Shown here: positions 7,869 to 15,031 of the stretch, piece by piece
How the letters are laid out: every line of letters starts with the position of its first letter
How positions within the stretch are numbered: position 1 is the stretch's first letter
IMG/VR virus record: IMGVR_UViG_3300048113_000025
Span: 1 to 46,536 of that record
From: a virus
Strand: one strand, 5' to 3'
DNA length: 46,536 nt
Notes under the pieces: generated by a model
Told to the model about the DNA's origin: nothing
The model's database searches: none
What the model saw: the letters and a program-made list of their open reading frames with translations, nothing else
Translations under genes and position numbers: made by a program

Positions 7869-9879
7869 TTTGTGCTCCTATGATTTGTGCCATGATTGCT
7901 GCTTCTTCAGGGTCGTTAAGAATCTCATCAGGGTCGAGGTCAAGGCTATAAGCCAACTCACTTACAATCTTAGAGATTTTAACAAACGGTGCAATAGCAG
8001 GATTCTGTGCGGTTTGTAGGAACATGGTTAGTCGCTGACTGCGTACTTCTTTCTGCATCAGGCTGTTTGTACCCATAGCACGAACTTCTAGGTCGCCTTG
8101 AATATCAAGCTCCCCTTCAAAGAACTGCATGTTCCACTGGTAATATGCTTCGCCAAGAGGCTTTAGCAAGAAGTCATCAATGTTCTTGATAACTGTTTTA
8201 ATGTTTAGTGACGCTGCACCCAACAACATAGACATACCAGACGCAGTTCTTGTCATGCTTTGTACACCTGTCTGACCATGCGAGTAGCTTGGGATGCCTG
8301 TTTGTTCGTCAGCTAACTGTCGGAATTTGTCGAACATCATCATATTTTCTTGAGAAGTGTTCGGAAATTTGACACCATGAATAGCCTGACCGGGCATTCC
8401 AGCCTGACGGCGGAATACTTTTCCGGGATATATGTCCATGCTCTGACCGCCTACTAAGGCTGATTCATCCACATCAAATACCAAACTACCAGCTAAAGCA
8501 AGGTTGTCAATTGCCATACGTGCATGGCCGTTCATGATTTGTTGAGAGTCGTCCATATTCTCTGCAACGCCAATACCAAAGAAAGAGTAAGGATTACGCT
8601 CGTAAGGAAAGGCGTTGTACGGAAGTCTATAAGGAGTAAATGGATTAACAACCCCACGAAGGAGCTTTCCATTACTAACCCAAGCATTAACCTGTACTTC
8701 ATCTAAGTCATCAACCTCGTCAGGCAATTCCATCCCGACTTCTCTTGCGTACTCAGCATCCATAATTCCCCAATACTCTAACACCTCAAATTGTCCAGAA
8801 CCGTAGTCTTCTGTGCGCTGGTCGTCTTTTAGCTCATGCTCATAGTCTTTTTCCGTATAGTTTGGCCCCATCTGGAGACAACCACGGATAGCATCTTTAT
8901 TAAAGAACGGCATCTTGCTCAACGCTCTAAGCTGCGACTTGTTCATTCTGTGTCGGTGTACTATGTATTCACAATCATCAATTGATGTTGCCGAGGGGTC
9001 TGGGAAGAAATCCCAAATACTTACAAACTCAATGCGAGGCACACGTACATTAAGGGGTTCGTATACACGCTCGCCCTCTTCGTCTACTGTCCAACGGCTT
9101 AACGTCTTGTTGTAGTTGAATGGGCCTTTTACGATTCCCGTACCAAACAGAGCAGATTCGAGAAGAGCATTACGCAGTTCGCTTGAACCGCCTGACTCTT
9201 CAATCTGGTCATGGATTAGTACCTGCATATTTCGTGCCGCTTCCTTAGCAGGAGAGCGTTCTAGTGCTTGTGGGTTTGGTGAAGCACCTTCTGCAAAAGT
9301 TATCCCTGCTTCTTTGATAGCTTCGGACAGTACATCTTTTGTGGCTGTAAGCGTTTCACCAGCTTTGAAAGGCTCGTCTCGGCCATCACCGGCATAGCCG
9401 ACATCATAAGGCGAGATAGGCGCAGGAGCTTCCGCTTCTTCTGGGGCTTTGTACTCTGGGGCGCTAGTCTCAATGCCCGTCTGACCTTGTTCGAGGTGCG
9501 TGTACTTTGCAATACCTTCAGGCAGTTGTGTTTCACGTACACCAATAGGAAACTCACCTGTACCAAAGATAACGTCTACTAGCTGACCAAACGCTGCTAA
9601 TACTTTGGTTTTGGTTACTTTAACGAATACTTTAGACTTCTCGCTTTCACGGAAGCGTACATTCTTGTTGTAGATGCCACGGAAGTTGTGGTAGGCTGTT
9701 AGCCAACGCTTTTCGTCAAAGTCTCTAGCCTGTTCAGCAGATGCGTATCTGTCTTCTACTAAACCTACGAAACGGTTACGTACATCTTCTTCTAGGTTTA
9801 ATTCTAAACCACCAGCAGTTTCTTCTGCTGCGAAGTAGATTTCGTCTGCTGTTCCGTACTCTTCGTTTTCTTCGTTCAT
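7693..9879 (-). CDS. Portal protein (head-tail connector)
   Basis: 728 residues. It forms the dodecameric ring through which DNA is packaged and ejected. Recognisable blocks are RWLTAYHNFRGIYNK (about 60-74), SKVFVKVTKTKVLAAFGQLV, FVSIWDFFPDPSA, and YNAFPYERNPYSFFGIGVAE with a helical stem region, followed by RTASGMSMLLGAAS. These match portals of marine podoviruses. The last 60 residues are Gly/Gln/Pro-rich (GDGGTAGAAGQQPGAMGGPE) and coincide exactly with the overprinted 77-codon gene. It lies downstream of terminase, as expected, with an AAGGAA ribosome-binding site. Confidence 0.9.
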   Translation of the reverse strand: MNEENEEYGTADEIYFAAEETAGGLELNLEEDVRNRFVGLVEDRYASAEQARDFDEKRWLTAYHNFRGIYNKNVRFRESEKSKVFVKVTKTKVLAAFGQLVDVIFGTGEFPIGVRETQLPEGIAKYTHLEQGQTGIETSAPEYKAPEEAEAPAPISPYDVGYAGDGRDEPFKAGETLTATKDVLSEAIKEAGITFAEGASPNPQALERSPAKEAARNMQVLIHDQIEESGGSSELRNALLESALFGTGIVKGPFNYNKTLSRWTVDEEGERVYEPLNVRVPRIEFVSIWDFFPDPSATSIDDCEYIVHRHRMNKSQLRALSKMPFFNKDAIRGCLQMGPNYTEKDYEHELKDDQRTEDYGSGQFEVLEYWGIMDAEYAREVGMELPDEVDDLDEVQVNAWVSNGKLLRGVVNPFTPYRLPYNAFPYERNPYSFFGIGVAENMDDSQQIMNGHARMAIDNLALAGSLVFDVDESALVGGQSMDIYPGKVFRRQAGMPGQAIHGVKFPNTSQENMMMFDKFRQLADEQTGIPSYSHGQTGVQSMTRTASGMSMLLGAASLNIKTVIKNIDDFLLKPLGEAYYQWNMQFFEGELDIQGDLEVRAMGTNSLMQKEVRSQRLTMFLQTAQNPAIAPFVKISKIVSELAYSLDLDPDEILNDPEEAAIMAQIIGAQNVGQGDGGTAGAAGQQPGAMGGPEGAPQQPTELGATGTGGGNIGTGSVPQAGESEFTG

Positions 9880-9890
9880 GTACTGTTCCT

Positions 9891-10253
9891 TTATAGGGGC
9901 TTAGAGATTGACATGCCACGATAGTTTTTACCTACCTGTGCTTTTAGTGTAAATCCCTTTCCTAAATCTTTAGAGTAAGTGGCGCTTGGGTTTTTACCTA
10001 GCTTTACACCAGCAGAAGACTTACCTTTCATTTGTTTTTCTAGGCTGTAGTTTGTAGACGAGTTACCCATTGAGTCTTTAAACTTGCTTGCCGTTACTTG
10101 CGTACCACCTAAGTTAGTAGATGCCCTTACTTCTCCAGCACGATAGCCTTGATTTCCAGATAGGTTTCCTTCAATAGAACCGACACCTTTGAATTCTTTA
10201 CGTGCTACTAAACCGCCATTATTATACTTTGTTTTTTTAGTGCAGTGTGCCAT
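9891..10253 (-). CDS. Small Gly/Ser/Lys-rich protein of unknown function
   Basis: 120 residues from the ATG at 10253 (MAHCTKKTKYNNGGLVARKE); an upstream TTG at 10265 lies within the terminase gene and is less likely. The sequence has alternating polar/hydrophobic stretches (YRAGEVRASTNLGGTQVTAS, FTLKAQVGKNYRGMSISKPL) suggesting a small beta structure. It sits between terminase large subunit and portal, two bases after the terminase stop, so it is probably a virion or packaging accessory. I do not recognise a family. Confidence 0.6.
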   Translation of the reverse strand: MAHCTKKTKYNNGGLVARKEFKGVGSIEGNLSGNQGYRAGEVRASTNLGGTQVTASKFKDSMGNSSTNYSLEKQMKGKSSAGVKLGKNPSATYSKDLGKGFTLKAQVGKNYRGMSISKPL

Positions 10254-10254
10254 A

Positions 10255-11931
10255 TTAATATCCAAATGTTGAGTCAGACGGCGTAAAGTGTGATTCTTTT
10301 CTAAACTGCCTGAGCTGGTTTATTGTATCATTGATACGTGGTCTAGCCATGATGAGGTATCGCAGTGCATCGTATGCGTGGTCTGATGCGTGTGTGTCTA
10401 CGTCTTCTGGCTTTGCCTTATCTAAAGGAATACTTTGAAGCTCGCGTATCAGGTTAGGACATGTATTAAATATTTGTATTTTGGGTCTACCGCTTTGCGT
10501 GAGCTTCAAGTATTCGTGAATCTGTATCTTTCCTTGTATTCTGTTCTTGTCTGCCCTTCTGAGCTTATGTCCGGCTCTCTGAAGGGTTTCTCCAACTGTT
10601 GGGCCTGTAGTACCTGTCCGGCTCCAACACGCTGTATCAAGCACTCCTTGGACTGAGAAGGGGTCTTCCATTTCCATCTCGGTCAACATTCCAGCCAGCT
10701 CAGTGCCTAACAAACCTTTGCGGTACAGTTCACGATATATAATCAGTGTGCCGTCACTTGGGTCAACTGCACCCCACACACATGCACTTTCTGAAGCATA
10801 ACCATAGTCAATCCCTTTACTTCGTTCCCAGTGTATTGGAATCTCGAAGGGTGTTATCACATGGTCAAACGGATTGAACTCTGTGAATGCTGCGCCTTCT
10901 GCAACATCCCAGTTACCGTCCAACAACTGTTTGCGTTGTGTGGGCGGTAGAGCATTTAGCATCTGCTCGTATCGTCCGTCTTTAGCTAGGTAGGGGTTAT
11001 CCTGTAATCTAGCTGGTATAAACTTTCGCGTAAGGCCATCTGCGCCCCTAAAGCTTTCATTGGGTGGCGCTGGGTCTATGTATCTCTTCTTTACCCAGTT
11101 TGCCCCAGAACCGCCGGGGTTTGCTGTACAACGCATGTACGTCTCAATGTCTGGGTCAGTAGTACGTAAACGCGAAGCTAGGTAGTTCCAAGCAAACTCT
11201 GTGGGGAGATGTGTAATCTCGTCAAAGCCTATGAAGCTGTATGCTTGACCTTGATAGCGGTATACATCTGCATCACGCTCCAAGAAACCAAACTCCATCT
11301 TTGCTCCGCTTGGGAATATCCAGAGCTTCTCTACTTCTTTGTACTTAGCGCCGGGAAATGCCTTTGGGTACAGTTCCCGACTCTTGTCAATAAGTTCTCG
11401 CAATTCCGGCATAGAGCGTCTGATAATCAGTGCTCGATGTGCTGGGCGGTGTGCGAATCTCAGCGGGTCGATAAGCATGGCGTATGACTTACCACCCCCT
11501 GCTGCGCCACCATACAACACATCTGTTTCACCGGCTGCGAGGAAGTCTTCCTGTGGGCCTTCGTTAGCCTTAAAGATGACATCCTCAGTTGCTTCAGCTT
11601 GCAGGGCTGTTGGGATGCCTTCCAGCTCTTCGGCGCTTACGAGCTTTGATTCATTCTCGTTTTCGAGCTTGCTGAGAGTCTTTTTAGTTTTGCTTATAGA
11701 CTTCTTGTAGTTATCTATTTTGTTCTGCGCTGACTTTAGTTTTTTCTCTTTGTCTCTTACACTGCGCTTTGCTGCTTGTTTGGCTTTGGTTTCTGAGTGG
11801 TACGTGTACCCTCGACCTTGTGAGCCTTTCGGTCTACCACCTTTCTTGCGGGGGGTTCCATCAGCTTTTAGCTTGAAGTTTCCTTCCTCGTCTTTTAGGT
11901 AGTTATCGGGATTAGCTTCCCAATCTTTCAT
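10255..11931 (-). CDS. Terminase large subunit
   Basis: 558 residues; the ATPase-nuclease motor of DNA packaging. Walker A is GGAAGGGKS (141-149) and Walker B is SFIGFDE (232-238), followed by a motif III-like CTANPGG. The nuclease domain begins with GIDYGYASESACVWGAVD (D375) and includes DTACW and a late DHAYDALRYL. The N-terminal 120 residues are an unusual basic extension, with an AT-hook-like KKGGRPKGSQGRG (29-41) and a long Lys-rich coiled coil (about 50-95). The gene overlaps the preceding 80-codon gene by 4 bases (ATGA). Confidence 0.95.
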   Translation of the reverse strand: MKDWEANPDNYLKDEEGNFKLKADGTPRKKGGRPKGSQGRGYTYHSETKAKQAAKRSVRDKEKKLKSAQNKIDNYKKSISKTKKTLSKLENENESKLVSAEELEGIPTALQAEATEDVIFKANEGPQEDFLAAGETDVLYGGAAGGGKSYAMLIDPLRFAHRPAHRALIIRRSMPELRELIDKSRELYPKAFPGAKYKEVEKLWIFPSGAKMEFGFLERDADVYRYQGQAYSFIGFDEITHLPTEFAWNYLASRLRTTDPDIETYMRCTANPGGSGANWVKKRYIDPAPPNESFRGADGLTRKFIPARLQDNPYLAKDGRYEQMLNALPPTQRKQLLDGNWDVAEGAAFTEFNPFDHVITPFEIPIHWERSKGIDYGYASESACVWGAVDPSDGTLIIYRELYRKGLLGTELAGMLTEMEMEDPFSVQGVLDTACWSRTGTTGPTVGETLQRAGHKLRRADKNRIQGKIQIHEYLKLTQSGRPKIQIFNTCPNLIRELQSIPLDKAKPEDVDTHASDHAYDALRYLIMARPRINDTINQLRQFRKESHFTPSDSTFGY

Positions 11932-12170
11932 TCTGCTTCTTTCCTTTTATCGGCTATCTTCTTTAAGCCCATATGCGAAATGAAACGACCTGTTCTGTGT
12001 TCAAGGAATAATGACGCTTCTCGTAAGCTTAGTGTTCTGTCATTAATCATTGTAATCATTTTGTCCAGTTCCTCTATCTGTGCAGGAATTGGGTTAAGCC
12101 ATTCTGTATTGTCTTCGTTTAGCTCATAGCCAAACGGTATAGTGCTACTAGACCTCCGTATAGTCTCCAT
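11928..12170 (-). CDS. Small HTH-like protein between the terminase genes
   Basis: 80 residues. The C-terminal half (TLSLREASLFLEHRTGRFIS, then HMGLKKIADKR) reads like a helix-turn-helix. The N-terminal half is short and acidic. It has an AGGAGG ribosome-binding site inside the small-terminase gene, overlaps that gene by 23 bases and terminase large by 4. The tight coupling to both terminase subunits suggests a packaging or DNA-recognition accessory. The precise family is unknown to me. Confidence 0.7.
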   Translation of the reverse strand: METIRRSSSTIPFGYELNEDNTEWLNPIPAQIEELDKMITMINDRTLSLREASLFLEHRTGRFISHMGLKKIADKRKEAE

Positions 12171-12543
12171 CTATAACAACCTCCTTTTTGGCCGGTATTA
12201 CAAACAAACCACCACCAGTGTTTACGTTTACGTCTAGACGCTCTGTTTTGCCTAGTCCTACACGGTCTAGAATCTGTTGTGCAGCTTGTATACGCATGTT
12301 CGCTTGTGGTACAGGTTCTGGGCTATCCATAATCTGAATAAGCTTAGAAGCTGCTTTAGGTGCATTGAGCGCCAGTATGTTTGTAGCAATGTCTAGTATC
12401 TCAGACTTCAATGCCTTCACTACAGTGTAATGTGTTCCTTCGGCATAGCCTGCTAGTTCTGCTGCATGTTTAACATCACCACCACAAGTAGTAAGGTTAT
12501 CAAGAAATGATTGTTGCTTTGTGGTGAGTTGCTTTGTAGGCAT
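12148..12543 (-). CDS. Terminase small subunit-like protein
   Basis: 131 residues. The N-terminus (LTTKQQSFLDNL, then DVKHAAELAGYAE) is the helix-turn-helix typical of terminase small subunits and Terminase_2-like proteins, which recognise the packaging site. A central helical part (IQAAQQILDRVGLGKTERLD) may form the oligomerisation domain. It is the first gene of the minus arm, about 36 bases from the -10 box of the divergent promoter, with an AGGAAG ribosome-binding site. Confidence 0.8.
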   Translation of the reverse strand: MPTKQLTTKQQSFLDNLTTCGGDVKHAAELAGYAEGTHYTVVKALKSEILDIATNILALNAPKAASKLIQIMDSPEPVPQANMRIQAAQQILDRVGLGKTERLDVNVNTGGGLFVIPAKKEVVIDGDYTEV

Positions 12544-12578
12544 TTAGACTTCCTAGTCATTTAAACTGTATATACTAT

Positions 12579-12607
12579 AGTATACCCGTAATATTGAGTC
12601 TTGTCAA
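12579..12607 (-). promoter_or_regulatory. Promoter of the virion arm, TTGACA-17-TATACT
   Basis: On the minus strand TTGACA (12607-12602), a 17-base spacer and TATACT (12584-12579) form a near-perfect sigma70-type promoter pointing at the terminase small subunit gene. The flanks AACTTGACA and ACGGGTATA are the same as in the divergent plus promoter. Confidence 0.85.
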
Positions 12608-12632
12608 GTTTTTTATAACATATGTGCATAAA

Positions 12633-12680
12633 ATGTACATTTATAGCATATATGTACATTTATAGCATATATATGTACAT
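12633..12680. promoter_or_regulatory. ATGTACAT palindrome block between the divergent promoters (putative operator)
   Basis: The perfect 8-base palindrome ATGTACAT occurs at 12633, 12652 and 12673, with a degenerate copy ATGTGCAT at 12622. The copies at 12633 and 12652 are each followed by the 11-mer TTATAGCATAT (12641-12651 and 12660-12670); the one at 12673 is not. The third TTATAGCATAT lies 21 bases past the plus -10 box (12764-12774). Palindromes spaced about two helical turns apart between two promoters look like binding sites for a dimeric regulator. They could instead be origin iterons. Confidence 0.6.
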
Positions 12681-12714
12681 ATAAGTGAAGACCTGCAAAT
12701 AAATGAAATAAAAC

Positions 12715-12743
12715 TTGACAGATGCTTATTCTACGGGTATAAT
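12715..12743 (+). promoter_or_regulatory. Early promoter, consensus TTGACA-17-TATAAT
   Basis: TTGACA (12715-12720), exactly 17 bases, then TATAAT (12738-12743): all twelve consensus positions match sigma70. It faces the early genes on the plus strand. Such a site would be read by unmodified host RNA polymerase immediately after infection. Confidence 0.9.
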
Positions 12744-12968
12744 AGATATTAAGCCCACCGGGGTTATAGCATATGTATACTGCACCCCTATCACCTATAC
12801 CCCCACTCCCTTTAAAGCCCTTGGAAGCCGCCCGACTTCCCAGTCCTTGCTCCTCCCTTTAAAGCCTTTTAAGCTGCGGCGTAGTCTGGTTTACATGGCA
12901 TATCTCCATAAAATGTATGAGATTGTATATATATCCCAGTACCCCCCCATGGCAGCTTGCCCACCCCC

Positions 12969-13411
12969 TGAAGTCTCTAAAGACTTCAAAAGTTCTAAGT
13001 CTTTAGAGACTTAGAAAATCTTCCTAGTCTTTTAAAAGCTCCATAGAGCTTCTTAAAAGACTAGGAGTTTTACGAATCAGCTCTCAAGACTTTAAAAGTC
13101 TTCAATGCCCGCCCCTCTGAAGACTTTTAAAGTCTTTAAAGTTCTAACAAGTTTTCTAGTTTACAAAACTAGGAGGACTTTGAAGCTTTTTTAAACCTTT
13201 AGGTTTACTCCAAAGACTTCCAAGTATTTCAACGACTTACAAGCTTTTTAGTCTACGACTAATCAACCCCTCCTGAGACTTTTAAAGTCTCCTAAGTCTT
13301 TCGAGCTGCAAGGAAAATCCCGACAGGGATTCGCGCTGCTTTGAAGACTTTAAAAGTCTTAGAGCCGGACTTAGTATCTCCATAACCTATAAAAGGTTAT
13401 GGAGATACTAA
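12969..13411. repeat. Cluster of perfect palindromes in the early leader
   Basis: Perfect inverted repeats occur at 12969-12988, 12995-13014, 13023-13065 (13-base outer and 6-base inner arms), 13086-13102, 13120-13136, 13192-13207, 13275-13291, 13316-13331, 13344-13360 and 13371-13411 (18-base arms, 5-base loop). Four of them are versions of the 17-base dyad RAGACTTTWAAAGTCTY. None is followed by a T run on the plus strand, so they are not ordinary terminators. They may be protein-binding dyads, origin structures or folded leader RNA. Confidence 0.85.
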
Positions 13412-13415
13412 AAAA

Positions 13416-13480
13416 GTGTTCCTATAGGTTTTTTTGTTAGTGAGTTCTTACGAACTAACCAAAAAAACATATAGGAACAC
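13416..13480 (+). repeat. Shared-core hairpin, copy 1 (contains the first gene's ribosome-binding site)
   Basis: The outer arms GTGTTCCTATA and TATAGGAACAC pair perfectly, and a 7-T run pairs with a 7-A run. The centre is GTTAG, TGAGTTCTTACGAA, CTAAC. The AGGA expected to serve the ATG at 13485 (8 bases away) lies in the right arm at 13473-13476 and would be base-paired. The centre differs by one base from the other three copies (A to G), a change compatible with G-U pairing. Confidence 0.85.
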
Positions 13481-13484
13481 TATT

Positions 13485-13919
13485 ATGGCCAAATCAAACT
13501 TCAACTCAATCGATGCCAACCAAATTGCTACTTCTCGACAAGTCTTTGCAGTGGCTAGCCACTTTGCTTCAATTCAAGCTTCCTCTCCATCGGAGAGATA
13601 CGGATTGACCAAAGTCTTTAATGCGGTGCTTAATAAGCACTATAAAGACTCCGATAGCTTTATGACCCATTCTGATGTCTCAGAATGGTTTGAATGGGAT
13701 TGTGTTCCAGAGCAGTTCCTCCACATGATTTCTACCAAGAAATCAAAAGCGAAAACCAAGCCAAAAGCAAAAGCAAAATCAAAAGTAAAAGCAAAAGCAA
13801 AAGCGAAGCCAACGGCTTCCAAGGCTCCAAAGAAAGAATCAACTTTGACTCAACGAGTTGAGGCAATGGAAGCTACTCAAGCTAAAATCTTGAAGCTTCT
13901 AGAAGCTATCGCTAAATAA
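13485..13919 (+). CDS. First early protein, lysine-rich, unknown function
   Basis: 144 residues from the ATG at 13485 (MAKSNFNSIDANQIATSRQV). A longer frame from 13434 runs through the hairpin and is unlikely. An N-terminal helical domain (to about residue 83) is followed by a Lys-Ala repeat linker (KPKAKAKSKVKAKAKAKP) and a short C-terminal coiled coil (QRVEAMEATQAKILKLLEAI). The layout suggests an oligomeric nucleic-acid-binding protein. It stands alone between the early leader and a strong terminator, so it is likely made first and in quantity. A host take-over or DNA-organising role is a guess. Confidence 0.8.
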   Translation: MAKSNFNSIDANQIATSRQVFAVASHFASIQASSPSERYGLTKVFNAVLNKHYKDSDSFMTHSDVSEWFEWDCVPEQFLHMISTKKSKAKTKPKAKAKSKVKAKAKAKPTASKAPKKESTLTQRVEAMEATQAKILKLLEAIAK

Positions 13920-13927
13920 AATCTATC

Positions 13928-13955
13928 GGGAGGGCTTCGGCTCTCCCATTTTTTT
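13928..13955 (+). terminator. Rho-independent terminator after the first early gene
   Basis: GGGAGGGC, TTCG tetraloop, GCTCTCCC (8-base stem with one G-U) followed by ATTTTTTT. This is a textbook intrinsic terminator on the plus strand, 8 bases past the stop of the first gene. Expression of the following small genes then requires read-through, antitermination or another promoter; I see no strong one just after it. Confidence 0.9.
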
Positions 13956-13993
13956 GTCTTTAATTTCTATTAATTTTAAAGGATATATAATCT

Positions 13994-14161
13994 ATGAATA
14001 ACTATTACTGGGAAATGATGTTTCCAAATGTAAGCTTTAGAGATAAAATTCATATAGAATATAGTGATGGAACCAGTGAAGTAATTAAACATCTTTACTT
14101 GAATAGTTTTATATTGAAGGAGATAGACTGGGAAAATGTTGTAGACTGCTACGAGGTATAG
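13994..14161 (+). CDS. Small early protein, unknown
   Basis: 55 residues (MNNYYWEMMFPNVSFRDKIH ...), aromatic- and acid-rich, ending DCYEV. An AAGGA site lies about 10 bases upstream. It is the first of a run of tightly packed small early genes with similar spacing. No family recognised. Confidence 0.6.
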   Translation: MNNYYWEMMFPNVSFRDKIHIEYSDGTSEVIKHLYLNSFILKEIDWENVVDCYEV

Positions 14162-14165
14162 ATAT

Positions 14166-14321
14166 ATGAAGAAAATTCCGCAGAACTGCGGTGATGAACT
14201 AGATGCTTTCTCTAAATCTAGAAAGCATTTAACATTTAAACGTGGCTTGCTGAAAAAGATAAAGCGTAGATATAATAAACGCTTTCGCCAAGCTACTAAG
14301 TCTCTAACAAAAGAGGATTAG
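14166..14321 (+). CDS. Small basic early protein (NCGDE-type)
   Basis: 51 residues. It begins MKKIPQNCGDELDAFSKSRK and continues with a very basic tail (LLKKIKRRYNKRFRQATKSL). The NCGDE...DAF...K-rich pattern is one I recall from small proteins of other phages, which supports a real gene. The high positive charge suggests nucleic-acid or nucleoprotein binding. It starts 4 bases after the previous stop. Confidence 0.7.
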   Translation: MKKIPQNCGDELDAFSKSRKHLTFKRGLLKKIKRRYNKRFRQATKSLTKED

Positions 14322-14368
14322 TTAATTTATATAGCCTATTACGAAGTAGTAGGCTCTATTAAATTAAC
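14321..14368 (+). repeat. Intergenic hairpin with a TTACGAA loop
   Basis: GTTAATTTA (14321-14329) pairs with TAAATTAAC (14360-14368) and AGCCTA (14333-14338) with TAGGCT (14350-14355). The loop contains TTACGAA, also found in the loop of the four shared-core hairpins. It begins on the last base of the previous stop codon. It may be a distant relative of that family. Confidence 0.6.
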
Positions 14369-14386
14369 TCCACAACGAAAGGCTCA

Positions 14387-14551
14387 ATGCTTATGTATAA
14401 AGTTATTTTTGATTACAACGTAATGATTTGCCAAGACCTTGATGATGCTACTGAAACTGCTATGCATTTAAGAAATGCTGAATATAGTTTGGTAGAGATT
14501 GTTCCGGCAGAGCCGACTGACATTGATTCATTTATTGAAATAGAGGTATAG
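14387..14551 (+). CDS. Small early protein, unknown
   Basis: 54 residues from the ATG at 14387, or 52 from 14393; the AAAGG site at 14378 is near both. The sequence MYKVIFDYNVMICQDLDDAT ... ends in an acidic SFIEIEV. Alternating strands and a helix suggest a small alpha/beta domain. No family recognised. Confidence 0.6.
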   Translation: MLMYKVIFDYNVMICQDLDDATETAMHLRNAEYSLVEIVPAEPTDIDSFIEIEV

Positions 14552-14555
14552 AGTT

Positions 14556-14729
14556 ATGAGTTTATTGCAAAAGTTATATAATAATCTTGCTATTGCTGAA
14601 GAATTAATAGAAGAAGAAATAGATATATGTTTGATGGAAAATAAATATCTTACTAACTTAGAAGACTTAAAAAGCGTTATTAATAGAATGCAAATGATAA
14701 TTGATGGCTCAGTAGAGCCAGAGGAATAA
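14556..14729 (+). CDS. Small helical early protein, unknown
   Basis: 57 residues, almost entirely helical and acidic (LQKLYNNLAIAEELIEEEID, then LEDLKSVINRMQMIIDGSVE). It probably forms a helical hairpin. It follows the previous stop by 4 bases. No family recognised. Confidence 0.6.
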   Translation: MSLLQKLYNNLAIAEELIEEEIDICLMENKYLTNLEDLKSVINRMQMIIDGSVEPEE

Positions 14730-14733
14730 AGCT

Positions 14734-15030
14734 ATGAAGATTGTTATTACTACTCAGTTCCAAGAAAACTATGGCGCTCACGACTGGAACGGCGAAGGTC
14801 AGTGTCCAGAATACTGGAAGTATAAAGGTGGTAGTACCTATATTGTCTCTGATGTAACTGTATCTAAAGCTACAGATAAGTCTTACTGGAACGAAGTCTC
14901 TGACTCTGTTGTCCATAGCGATAATTATAGCTGTGAGTATATACTCTCAATGGACTTGGTAGATGAAGAAAGCTTTGATATATCTAAGTATTGTGAACAC
15001 TGGGAAAAGCCAGTATATTTGGAGGTATAA
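14734..15030 (+). CDS. Conserved phage protein of unknown function (ENYGAHDW type)
   Basis: 98 residues. The N-terminus MKIVITTQFQENYGAHDWNG, followed by GQCPEYWKYKGGSTYIVSDV, is a pattern I recall from uncharacterised proteins of several marine phages. It is Trp/Tyr-rich and acidic. It lies in the middle of the early small-gene string, 4 bases after the previous stop. Function unknown. Confidence 0.8.
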   Translation: MKIVITTQFQENYGAHDWNGEGQCPEYWKYKGGSTYIVSDVTVSKATDKSYWNEVSDSVVHSDNYSCEYILSMDLVDEESFDISKYCEHWEKPVYLEV

Positions 15031-15031
15031 G

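Larger units (their letters stand above)
12544..13484. other. Divergent control region / long structured leader (no gene)
   Basis: These 940 bases carry no convincing protein gene. From left to right they hold the minus promoter, a block of ATGTACAT palindromes, the plus promoter, a C-rich and G-poor stretch (about 12755-12970) with a 14-base direct repeat (12806-12819 and 12853-12866), about ten perfect palindromes (12969-13411), and the first copy of the shared hairpin family. A transcript from the plus promoter would have a leader of about 735 bases before the first gene. The region is a good candidate for the replication origin and the main regulatory switch, but this is inference. Confidence 0.65.

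Noticed and set aside
12715-13014. Plus-strand open frame over the early promoter and C-rich stretch
   Set aside because: It starts on the promoter itself, has no ribosome-binding site, and its content is Pro/Ser low complexity from the C-rich DNA and palindromes.
13371-13411. 18-base-arm hairpin as a transcription terminator
   Set aside because: It is followed by A residues, not T, on the plus strand, and on the minus strand it has no T run downstream and no gene upstream to terminate.
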